Below are positions 6,820-11,723 of a stretch of DNA of 11,734 nucleotides, piece by piece. The notes beneath the pieces are model-generated. The model searched no databases and was not told the DNA's origin. It saw nothing but the letters and a program-made list of their open reading frames with translations. The stretch covers positions 1 through 11,734 of the forward strand of contig DOKV01000052.1 in NCBI GenBank assembly GCA_003510765.1, written 5' to 3'. Each line of letters starts with the position of its first letter. Position 1 is the first letter of the stretch. A program made the position numbers and the translations under genes. This stretch comes from Clostridiaceae bacterium. Lineage in GTDB: Bacteria > Bacillota > Clostridia > Clostridiales > Clostridiaceae.

Positions 6820-7257
6820 ATGACGAAAAAAAAGGCGCATCAACCATGGGACTGGTCAACAAAAAAGAACAAACTACTGCCACTGCTTCTCCTTGGGGGT
6901 CTTTTTGTGGCTTTTAGTTTTTATCGAGAAGCCCATGATCATGGGAGTATTTGCCTGATCTACAATACCACAGGAATTCCCTGCCCCAGTTGTGGCATGA
7001 CCAGATCCTATTTGGCTCTGTTATCCTTCAATTTTCAGCAGGCTTTTTTCTTCCATCCCTTCTTTTTCCTGGTGCCTTTTCTCTTTTATGCACTGTATAA
7101 AAACCATACAAAGATGCTTTATGTCCTGGGTGGTCTATTCATACTCCTATGGATCATCCGCATGATTCTCTATTTTCCACATACTGCGCCTATGAATTAT
7201 AACCCCCATTCGCTCTGGGGATTCATAATAAATTTATTAAGGAAGGTGTTCTCATGA
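6820..7257 (+). CDS. DUF2752 family membrane protein
   Basis: A 145-residue integral membrane protein. A basic N-terminus leads to a first membrane segment (about residues 19-35). The DUF2752 signature CLIYNTTGIPCPSCGMTRSY follows, with C45, C55 and C58, and then two more hydrophobic stretches (about 75-94 and 99-119). Family function is not established; the CPxCGMTR motif suggests a metal- or thiol-dependent site. The start at 6820 is chosen because AGGAGAGGG (6808-6816) precedes this ATG; the frame continues upstream to a TTG at 6787 but without a matching site. Its stop codon overlaps the next start in an ATGA arrangement, so it is translationally coupled to the DUF4234 gene. Confidence 0.85.
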   Translation: MTKKKAHQPWDWSTKKNKLLPLLLLGGLFVAFSFYREAHDHGSICLIYNTTGIPCPSCGMTRSYLALLSFNFQQAFFFHPFFFLVPFLFYALYKNHTKMLYVLGGLFILLWIIRMILYFPHTAPMNYNPHSLWGFIINLLRKVFS

Positions 7258-7586
7258 AAAGAAACATTGCAACGGCTATCATTCTAAGTATTGTCACCTG
7301 TGGCATCTATCAGCTTATTTGGTACATCAGTTTAAACGATGAAGTGCAGCGCTATAACCGTGATAACGAAGACGGCGTCACTGTACTTCTTTTGTCCATT
7401 GTCACGTGCGGCATTTACTACCTCATATGGAATTATCGTATGGGGCAACGCATTGAAAAAGCAGGTGGGCGAAATGAAGGCGTCATCTATCTTGTGCTGA
7501 GCGTTTTTGGGTTAAGCATCGTTTCTTTGGCCCTGATGCAAGTAGCCTTTAATGACGTACTAGACCAAGCAGGCCCTGCCTATTAA
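7254..7586 (+). CDS. DUF4234 family membrane protein
   Basis: A 110-residue membrane protein with three hydrophobic segments (about residues 5-24, 43-60 and 76-98). The segment LSIVTCGIYQLIW (11-23) is repeated as LSIVTCGIYYLIW (47-59), 12 of 13 residues identical, each followed by a polar charged stretch. This tandem pattern is what I recall for DUF4234 proteins, whose function is unknown. The ATG overlaps the stop of the DUF2752 gene, with AAGGTG upstream as a ribosome site inside that gene. A strong terminator follows. Confidence 0.85.
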   Translation: MKRNIATAIILSIVTCGIYQLIWYISLNDEVQRYNRDNEDGVTVLLLSIVTCGIYYLIWNYRMGQRIEKAGGRNEGVIYLVLSVFGLSIVSLALMQVAFNDVLDQAGPAY

Positions 7587-7602
7587 TCTCTAAGACTTTA
7601 CC

Positions 7603-7644
7603 AAAAAAAGAGCATGGCGCCACATTGGCGTGATGCTCTTTTTT
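7603..7644 (+). terminator. Strong intrinsic terminator after the DUF4234 gene
   Basis: A perfect 12-base stem pairs AAAAAAGAGCAT (7604-7615) with ATGCTCTTTTTT (7633-7644). Its 17-base loop holds a further partial GCGCCA/TGGCG stem. The A and T runs make it usable in both directions. Confidence 0.9.
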
Positions 7645-7689
7645 CTGCTATGCTAAGAACCAAGAAGCTTGACTATTTGGAGGACAATG

Positions 7690-8136
7690 ATGAAAATCTA
7701 TATCGATGCCGATGGATGCCCTGTGGTGAAAGAAACCATCCAGCTAGCCAAGGGTCATGAATTGGCCGTGGTGGTGGTGAAAAACTATGCCCATGAACTC
7801 CAAGACGACTACGCAGAAATTGTCACCGTGGACATTTCTAGAGATGCCGCAGATTTTTATATCGCCAATCATATGCGTAGGGGAGATGTCTTGATTACTC
7901 AAGACTACGGTCTTGCAGCCATGGTTCTATCCAAAGGGTGCCCCGTCCTAACCCAGCAAGGGCTCCTTCTCACGGAGCATAATATTTTGAGTTTCTTAGA
8001 CCGCCGCCATATCCATCAAAAAATGAGAAAAACCCAAAAGATTTATACCAAAACCAAGAAACGAACCCTCGAAGACGATCTTCGCTTCAAAGAAGCTCTG
8101 GAAAGAGTTCTCTCAGATGGTATTCATAAAATCTAA
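7690..8136 (+). CDS. UPF0178 family protein (YaiI/YqxD)
   Basis: A 148-residue cytoplasmic protein of the UPF0178 (DUF188) family. It begins with the hallmark MKIYIDADGCPVVKETIQLA. Further conserved segments are VKNYAH (about 37-42), VDISRDAADFYIANHMRRGDVLITQDYGLAAM (about 54-85), VLTQQGLLLTEHNI and FLDRRHIHQKMRKT. The aspartates in DADGC and TQDYGLA recall PIN-like nuclease folds, but the biochemical role of the family is not established. The frame has an ATG pair at 7687 and 7690; GGAGG at 7679-7683 gives better spacing to the second. The gene stands alone between two terminators. Confidence 0.92.
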   Translation: MKIYIDADGCPVVKETIQLAKGHELAVVVVKNYAHELQDDYAEIVTVDISRDAADFYIANHMRRGDVLITQDYGLAAMVLSKGCPVLTQQGLLLTEHNILSFLDRRHIHQKMRKTQKIYTKTKKRTLEDDLRFKEALERVLSDGIHKI

Positions 8137-8142
8137 TACATC

Positions 8143-8184
8143 ACTGCAGCAGGTCCCTGTATCCTTGACTTGCTGCAGTTTTTT
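8143..8184 (+). terminator. Terminator after the UPF0178 gene
   Basis: The stem ACTGCAGCA (8143-8151) pairs with TGCTGCAGT (8171-8179), extended inside by GTC/GAC. A six-T run (8179-8184) follows. It starts six bases after the stop codon. Confidence 0.88.
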
Positions 8185-8231
8185 GTTTATGCCCTCAAAG
8201 CAACGTAAACCTCTTAAGATCTTTATACGGC

Positions 8232-8258
8232 TATGTAGTCTAGGTATACCGCTACATA
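8232..8258. repeat. Nested inverted repeat in the non-coding stretch before the zinc-ribbon gene
   Basis: TATGTAG (8232-8238) pairs with CTACATA (8252-8258). Between them lies the perfect palindrome GGTATACC (8243-8250). It has no T run and is not a terminator. The surrounding 8185-8392 holds no supported gene. Confidence 0.45.
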
Positions 8259-8272
8259 CTTTGTCTTCATGA

Positions 8273-8301
8273 TTTTCTTTCCCCATGACTTCTTGTATAA
8301 T
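8273..8301 (+). promoter_or_regulatory. Likely promoter of the zinc-ribbon gene
   Basis: A perfect TATAAT (8296-8301) lies 17 bases after a weak -35 box TTTTCT (8273-8278). This would give a leader of about 85 bases before the ATG at 8393. The leader contains the interrupted inverted repeat ATATTCT (8312-8318) and AGAATAT (8339-8345). Confidence 0.5.
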
Positions 8302-8392
8302 TAAATAAACAATATTCTGACAATATTTGGATTCTTTGAGAATATCAGAGATCCATTTTCTTCCACGTTTTACAGGAAAGGAGGCCTCCACC

Positions 8393-8518
8393 ATGACAAA
8401 CTTTTGTACCCATTGCGGTCAAAGGCTACAAGAACATAGTCGCTTTTGTTCTCGTTGTGGAAAGAAACAAGAAGAGCGCTTTGTAGCGCAGCCAAGGACA
8501 GAACCTGCTCAGCCCTAG
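8393..8518 (+). CDS. 41-residue zinc-ribbon microprotein
   Basis: A very small protein, almost all of it a zinc ribbon: CTHCG (C5, C8) and CSRCGKK (C19, C22), with a ten-residue spacer. This is the usual zinc-ribbon pattern found at the N-terminus of many Firmicute membrane proteins. Here only a short polar tail ending in proline-rich residues follows, and there is no membrane segment. The start is well supported by AAAGGAGG (8377-8384), eight bases before the ATG. The frame is open upstream, but that stretch lacks a ribosome site. A terminator-like hairpin follows 23 bases after the stop, so the gene is a free-standing unit. It may be a real zinc-binding regulator or adaptor, or a remnant of a longer zinc-ribbon protein whose remaining domain was lost. 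Confidence 0.75.
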   Translation: MTNFCTHCGQRLQEHSRFCSRCGKKQEERFVAQPRTEPAQP

Positions 8519-8541
8519 TCTTTTTCCCATGCAGAACCATT

Positions 8542-8579
8542 AGGCGTACATCCACATAGATGTACGCCTTCATCTTTTA
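8542..8579 (+). terminator. Terminator-like hairpin after the zinc-ribbon gene
   Basis: A perfect 11-base stem pairs AGGCGTACATC (8542-8552) with GATGTACGCCT (8559-8569) around a six-base loop. It is followed by the T-rich but interrupted tract TCATCTTTTA. Confidence 0.75.
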
Positions 8580-8591
8580 CTTTTCATGGGC

Positions 8592-8597
8592 TATACT
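8592..8597 (+). promoter_or_regulatory. Possible -10 box of the Gfo/Idh/MocA oxidoreductase gene
   Basis: TATACT lies 29 bases before the ATG at 8627, just after the preceding hairpin. The best -35 candidate, TTCATC (8569-8574), is weak. Confidence 0.35.
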
Positions 8598-8626
8598 TAT
8601 AAGAAAACCCAAAGGAGACCTTTCTA

Positions 8627-9619
8627 ATGATTCGTTACGCTGTCATTGGTACAAGCCCCATCACCAAAGCCTTTATTGCTGGCGCAGAAGCCACGGGGAA
8701 AATGCATCTCCAAGCCATCTACTCTCGAGATCTTCAAAAAGCAAAGGACTTCTCTCTGCCCTATGGACAAGACCTTCACCTCTACGACGACTTGGAGGCC
8801 ATGGCCAAGGACCCTACCATTGATGCAGTATATATTGCCAGCCCCAATGCCTATCATGCACCTCAAGGAAAGCTTTTTCTCACCCAGGGCAAACATGTAC
8901 TGGCAGAAAAAGCCTGTGCTTCTAACAAAAAAGAGCTCGAAGAGCTCTTGGCCCTTGCCAAAGAGAAGAATGTAGTCTTCATGGAAGCCATGAAAACCCT
9001 TTCCATGCCTGGATATGTCAAAATGAAAGAGCTCCTAGGACGACTAGGTCCCATAAGGAAATACATCGGTAATTATTGTCAGTACTCCTCCCGCTATGAC
9101 CGTCATAAAGCCGGTGAGCGTGTGAATACTTTCCAGAGAGATTTTTCCAATGGGTCTTTACTGGACATCGGCATTTATCCTCTCTACCCAGCCCTGGATC
9201 TCTTTGGTCCACCTCAATTCATAAAAGCACAAGGCACCCTCCTCAAAGAAGGGGGTGTGGATGGGTCTGGGTCCCTCCTCCTCCACTATGAGGGCCTAGA
9301 TGTGATCATCACCCATTCTAAAATCAGTGACAGTCATATGCCTTCAGAGATTCAAGGAGAACTGGGAACCCTCCTCATTGATCGCATTGGCAGCCCTAAA
9401 GTCTTGACCCTTTACCCACGAGGCGGGGAGAGAGAAGAGTACCCCGTGGAGACCTGTGACGCAGATATGGTCTATGAAGCCTTGGAATTTGTTGCCACCA
9501 TTGAAAGCGCACGTTCCTTTTCGCCCCTTTATAGTGACACCTTAATGCTTCGCGTCCACAGCGTCTTAGATGAAGCCAGAAGACAAATGGGCCTCATTTA
9601 CCCTGCAGACACCCGTTAA
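8627..9619 (+). CDS. Gfo/Idh/MocA family NAD(P)-dependent oxidoreductase
   Basis: A 330-residue two-domain oxidoreductase. An N-terminal Rossmann domain (about residues 1-120) starts MIRYAVIGTSPIT, where TSPIT replaces the more usual glycine-rich turn; this form occurs in the YulF-like branch of Firmicutes. IDAVYIASPNAYHAPQ (about 65-80) is the expected second nucleotide-binding segment. The catalytic-lysine motif usually reading EKP is EKACASN here (about 94-100). The C-terminal alpha/beta domain carries GSLLDIGIYPLYPALDLFG (about 176-194), typical of sugar- or inositol-type dehydrogenases in the family. AAAGGAG (8611-8617) lies nine bases before the ATG. The gene is a single unit closed by a strong terminator. 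The substrate is not identifiable; a sugar or polyol derivative is the family norm. Confidence 0.92.
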   Translation: MIRYAVIGTSPITKAFIAGAEATGKMHLQAIYSRDLQKAKDFSLPYGQDLHLYDDLEAMAKDPTIDAVYIASPNAYHAPQGKLFLTQGKHVLAEKACASNKKELEELLALAKEKNVVFMEAMKTLSMPGYVKMKELLGRLGPIRKYIGNYCQYSSRYDRHKAGERVNTFQRDFSNGSLLDIGIYPLYPALDLFGPPQFIKAQGTLLKEGGVDGSGSLLLHYEGLDVIITHSKISDSHMPSEIQGELGTLLIDRIGSPKVLTLYPRGGEREEYPVETCDADMVYEALEFVATIESARSFSPLYSDTLMLRVHSVLDEARRQMGLIYPADTR

Positions 9620-9626
9620 TTGCCCA

Positions 9627-9674
9627 TGAAAAAATCCTTGGACATCCCACACTACTTTGGATGTCCAAGGATTT
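9627..9674. terminator. Bidirectional terminator between converging units
   Basis: A perfect 16-base stem pairs AAATCCTTGGACATCC (9632-9647) with GGATGTCCAAGGATTT (9659-9674). An A run at 9629-9634 gives a U tract for the minus strand, and a T-rich tract follows on the plus strand. It serves the plus-strand oxidoreductase gene and the minus-strand miniprotein gene. Confidence 0.9.
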
Positions 9675-9680
9675 CTCTTC

Positions 9681-9773
9681 TTATATTAAAAGTGCTGCAA
9701 ATACAGAGCCTAGCATCCCTAGAAGGATGATGGAGGCTACAATCTTCACCATCAAATCTCTTTTCTTCTTCAT
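9681..9773 (-). CDS. 30-residue membrane miniprotein (Prli42/DUF4044-like)
   Basis: A short frame reading MKKKRDLMVKIVASIILLGM and then LGSVFAALLI. It has a strongly basic N-terminus followed by a single membrane helix of about 20 residues. AGAGGTG lies about seven bases before the ATG (9771-9773). The gene starts 17 bases after the stop of the NlpC/P60-like gene and ends just before the bidirectional terminator, so it is the last gene of that unit. Architecture and size resemble the Prli42 stressosome anchor of Listeria and the DUF4044 miniproteins of Firmicutes, but I cannot assign it firmly from so few residues. It is easily missed by gene callers. Confidence 0.7.
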   Translation of the reverse strand: MKKKRDLMVKIVASIILLGMLGSVFAALLI

Positions 9774-9790
9774 TTTATACACCTCTTTCT

Positions 9791-10537
9791 TTAATCGATG
9801 AAGCTTACGGAAGGTCTTCGATAATAGACAAACTGAGTGGGTGGAGCAGATGGAGAGAACTTATATCCAGCCAAATCCTCTTGATTTCTTTTCAAGGAAT
9901 TATTGTAGGAAAGGACCACACGTCCTTCCTCAAGTCCTTCTGCACCATAGGATACCCCACCAGCATGGATAAAGACTTTTTCTCCTTGATGCTCTCCCAG
10001 ATAGACGCCCATGGGATTCATTTTGCTTCCTTCAGGCAAACTGCGAAATCCAAGATCACCCACTGGCAGTTCGTGCTCCATGACAGGTTCTGATTGAGCC
10101 CAAATCTTCGTGGATAAAGGTCCTTGTTCTGCACTGCCACTACTAAGCGTATGCCCTGTGAGATTATAAAACAGCCAATCCACGAAGCCTCCTGAACCCA
10201 CTGGCCCCTCTGGAATACCTAAAACCTCTGCTTCTGCTCCCTGGGCATAGGGATGATTGATCAGTAACATGGCCGTTTTGACGAGGCTTTCTCTAGAGAC
10301 TTGTCCATCTTCTCGAAGAACCTCTTCAAAGACAGCGGGATTTTCATAATATACCCTTTTATCAAAAAATAATTCAAAGGCACCTCGCTGGTCCAAAAAA
10401 TGAATGGAGGTCACCACAAAGGAAAGCAGAAGAAGGCTCACCCAAAATCTTCGTTTTCTTTTGTTGCGCTTTCGTACTTCTTGTATTCTTTTTACCCGTT
10501 CATTGCCATGAAATTTCAATCGCTCTTCCAAATCCAT
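9791..10537 (-). CDS. Membrane-anchored NlpC/P60-like protein lacking the catalytic cysteine
   Basis: A 248-residue protein with a highly basic cytoplasmic N-terminus (residues 1-30), one membrane helix (31-47) and an extracytoplasmic domain. That domain has the NlpC/P60 layout: HPYAQG (95-100), GSGGFVDWLFYN (114-125), PVGDLGF (158-164), MGVYLGE (176-182) and FIHAGG (189-194) with the likely catalytic H191. The normal DCSGFV motif reads GSGGFV, so the nucleophilic cysteine position is S115 and the preceding aspartate is glycine. It is therefore probably a pseudoenzyme that binds rather than cuts peptidoglycan, or a serine variant. The ATG at 10537 has only a poorly spaced AGGTG, but there is no better start downstream before the membrane helix. 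It is followed by the miniprotein gene. Confidence 0.75.
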   Translation of the reverse strand: MDLEERLKFHGNERVKRIQEVRKRNKRKRRFWVSLLLLSFVVTSIHFLDQRGAFELFFDKRVYYENPAVFEEVLREDGQVSRESLVKTAMLLINHPYAQGAEAEVLGIPEGPVGSGGFVDWLFYNLTGHTLSSGSAEQGPLSTKIWAQSEPVMEHELPVGDLGFRSLPEGSKMNPMGVYLGEHQGEKVFIHAGGVSYGAEGLEEGRVVLSYNNSLKRNQEDLAGYKFSPSAPPTQFVYYRRPSVSFID

Positions 10538-10581
10538 TCACCTGTTTCATTGATCTGTATTTTTCTGTTGACTATTTCTCT

Positions 10582-10592
10582 TCTATTGTATC
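10582..10592 (-). promoter_or_regulatory. Promoter-like element upstream of the NlpC/P60-like gene
   Basis: The minus strand reads GATACAATAGA, containing a TACAAT -10 box about 45 bases before the ATG. The -35 region is only T-rich. Related elements precede the next two minus-strand genes. Confidence 0.5.
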
Positions 10593-10614
10593 GGAAAAGA
10601 GAAAAGGACAAAAG

Positions 10615-10633
10615 AAAAACCTGATTACTCAGG
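10615..10633 (-). terminator. Short terminator after the 71-residue membrane protein gene
   Basis: On the minus strand CCTGAGTAATCAGGTTTTT forms a five-base-pair stem with a four-base loop followed by five T. A G-T wobble and an A-T pair can extend it. It is short but correctly placed after the stop at 10672. Confidence 0.6.
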
Positions 10634-10671
10634 CTTCATCATACAAGGTGAATATTAACTACACTTTAAAA

Positions 10672-10887
10672 CTATTCATGAGAACTCTTAAATTTGGGTC
10701 TAAAAATAATGATCCAAAGAAGTGTCAAAACCATTAAGGTGGCGATGGCTGCATAAAAAGCTTGAATATACTCATTATCCGAAGGTGTTACAGAAGATTT
10801 TCTTACCTCCTCTGTGGCCAATACAAGGGTACTGGAGAAAATCATCCAAACTGCCACTGTTATGCCACATTTTTTCAACCAACCCAT
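10672..10887 (-). CDS. Small hypothetical membrane protein, 71 residues
   Basis: I do not recognise this family. An N-terminal hydrophobic segment looks like a signal peptide or first membrane helix (MGWLKKCGITVAVWM to about residue 25, ending LVLAT). A polar loop follows (EEVRKSSVTPSDNEYIQ), then a strong membrane helix (about 43-63, with LMVLTLLWIIIF), and a short basic tail. The start is placed at the ATG at 10885-10887 because GGAGG lies eight bases before it; the frame also has a GTG at 10896, but that codon overlaps the ribosome site. It sits between the guanylate-kinase-like gene and the NlpC/P60-like gene with its own promoter-like element and terminator. If the first segment is cleaved, the mature protein would be a single-pass protein of about 46 residues. 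Confidence 0.7.
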   Translation of the reverse strand: MGWLKKCGITVAVWMIFSSTLVLATEEVRKSSVTPSDNEYIQAFYAAIATLMVLTLLWIIIFRPKFKSSHE

Positions 10888-10910
10888 GGGATTCACCTCC
10901 GTTTCTTTCT

Positions 10911-10921
10911 TCTATCCTATC
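10911..10921 (-). promoter_or_regulatory. Promoter-like element upstream of the 71-residue membrane protein gene
   Basis: The minus strand reads GATAGGATAGA, close to the elements at 10582-10592 and 11599-11609. A TTTACA is present further upstream, but its spacing to the TAGGAT is 20 bases, longer than usual for sigma-A. Confidence 0.4.
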
Positions 10922-11026
10922 AAAAGAGTTCTGACTTTTTGTAAACGAAGATTAAACTTTCTCCCAACGGCTCATTAATATTATGGAAATTTTTCTGTGG
11001 TTTTCTTACTGTTTCTTATGAATTCT

Positions 11027-11569
11027 TCAATACTGGTGGATTTTTCGCCGCCGCAAAAGGCCATCAATTTGCTTATAAAGGGTCTTCGTGGAGGTTTCAT
11101 TGACCAGGACAACATCTGCCACTTTTCCTTGGTGGGCTTCTTGCTTCTTCAAATAGGTACGCATTCTTTTGCCAATGGACTCCTTGGTATCGCCTCTTTC
11201 CTTCATCCGTTGACGCAGATATCTTGGACTACTTGCAATATAAAGTATGCAGACTTCACCACCGTAATGGCGCTTAAACGCCAAGGCCCCTTGGATTTCC
11301 GTCACGGCAAACACATCCCCCAGGCTTCTCTTTTCCTCCACTTCTTTTCGAGACACCCCATACAACTGTCCTGCATAGATGCTCTCTTCCACTTTATCGA
11401 TGGTGTGAAAAGTTTTTTCATCCACAAAATGATAGGCAATACCGTCCTTTTCTCCCTCTCTAGGAGCTCTAGTGGTATGTGATACCAGTTCAGGAAGGCC
11501 TTTCTTCTTTAAGTATTCTCCCACTAAGGTTTTTCCAGCCCCGGAGGGTCCCATGACAATATAAATCAT
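11027..11569 (-). CDS. Guanylate kinase-like P-loop protein
   Basis: A 180-residue nucleotide kinase-like protein. The Walker A loop is GPSGAGKT (7-14). The GMP-binding segment SHTTRAPREGEKDGIAYHFV (30-49) keeps the residues expected in guanylate kinases (S30, R34, R37, Y46), followed by YG (70-71) and EIQGA (91-95). A lid-like stretch RQRMKERGDTKESIGKRM lies at about 119-136. It is about 20 residues shorter than housekeeping Gmk, and the Gmk motif IDVQGA reads TEIQGA, so an aspartate is replaced. It is probably a divergent paralogue rather than the essential enzyme, whose gene usually lies near rpoZ and priA, not seen here. Alternatives are a phosphonate-type (PhnN) or other small-molecule kinase. 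The ATG at 11569 follows an AAAGGGTGG region. Upstream is a divergent plus-strand promoter. Confidence 0.8.
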   Translation of the reverse strand: MIYIVMGPSGAGKTLVGEYLKKKGLPELVSHTTRAPREGEKDGIAYHFVDEKTFHTIDKVEESIYAGQLYGVSRKEVEEKRSLGDVFAVTEIQGALAFKRHYGGEVCILYIASSPRYLRQRMKERGDTKESIGKRMRTYLKKQEAHQGKVADVVLVNETSTKTLYKQIDGLLRRRKIHQY

Positions 11570-11598
11570 AACCTAGCCACCCTTTCATGCGTCTTTTC

Positions 11599-11609
11599 TC
11601 TATTCTATC
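11599..11609 (-). promoter_or_regulatory. Promoter-like element upstream of the guanylate-kinase-like gene
   Basis: The minus strand reads GATAGAATAGA, containing a TAGAAT -10-like box about 30 bases before the ATG. A -35 candidate 17 bases upstream (TGTATA) is weak. Confidence 0.5.
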
Positions 11610-11647
11610 AAATGCCCTGGGCGCTATACAGATTTTTCCTCAAAGTT

Positions 11648-11676
11648 TTTACTTTTCAAGGGTTTTTAGCTATAAT
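11648..11676 (+). promoter_or_regulatory. Sigma-A promoter for a gene beyond the right edge
   Basis: TTTACT (11648-11653) is followed after 17 bases by a perfect TATAAT (11671-11676). It reads rightwards, divergent from the guanylate-kinase-like gene. Confidence 0.75.
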
Positions 11677-11685
11677 ATCTAATGA

Positions 11686-11700
11686 AGAAGAAGTTCTTCT
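11686..11700. repeat. Palindrome at the predicted start site of the right-edge promoter
   Basis: AGAAGAAGTTCTTCT is a perfect 7+7 inverted repeat with a one-base centre. It begins ten bases after the -10 box, where a repressor could block initiation. A simple purine/pyrimidine-rich coincidence is also possible. Confidence 0.4.
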
Positions 11701-11718
11701 AAAATAATTAACAAAAAC

Positions 11719-11723
11719 AGGAG
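11719..11723 (+). promoter_or_regulatory. Ribosome binding site of the gene entering from the right edge
   Basis: AGGAG lies eleven bases before the window end, 43 bases after the -10 box. The start codon is not in view, unless it is the TTG at 11724-11726, which would be too close to the site. Confidence 0.55.

Noticed and set aside
8113..8394. Minus-strand 93-codon frame with several cysteines opposite the non-coding stretch
   Set aside because: It lacks a ribosome site before its ATG, runs through the UPF0178 terminator into that gene, overlaps the zinc-ribbon ribosome site, and matches no family I recognise.
8113..8394. Resemblance of part of the minus-strand frame to a CsoR-like metal repressor
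   Set aside because: Only a few residues around KYCQNI look similar; the conserved histidine/cysteine pattern and helical length of CsoR are absent.
10888..10896. GTG start three codons upstream in the 71-residue membrane protein gene
   Set aside because: The GTG overlaps the GGAGG site; the ATG at 10887 has correct spacing.
10997..11482. Plus-strand 161-codon frame
   Set aside because: It lies almost wholly antisense to the guanylate-kinase-like gene, whose P-loop and GMP-binding motifs are clear, and has no ribosome site.
10582..11609. Firm assignment of the GATAnnATAGA elements to sporulation sigma factors
   Set aside because: The first base differs from the known -10 consensus and no matching -35 elements are visible, so this is kept only as a possibility.
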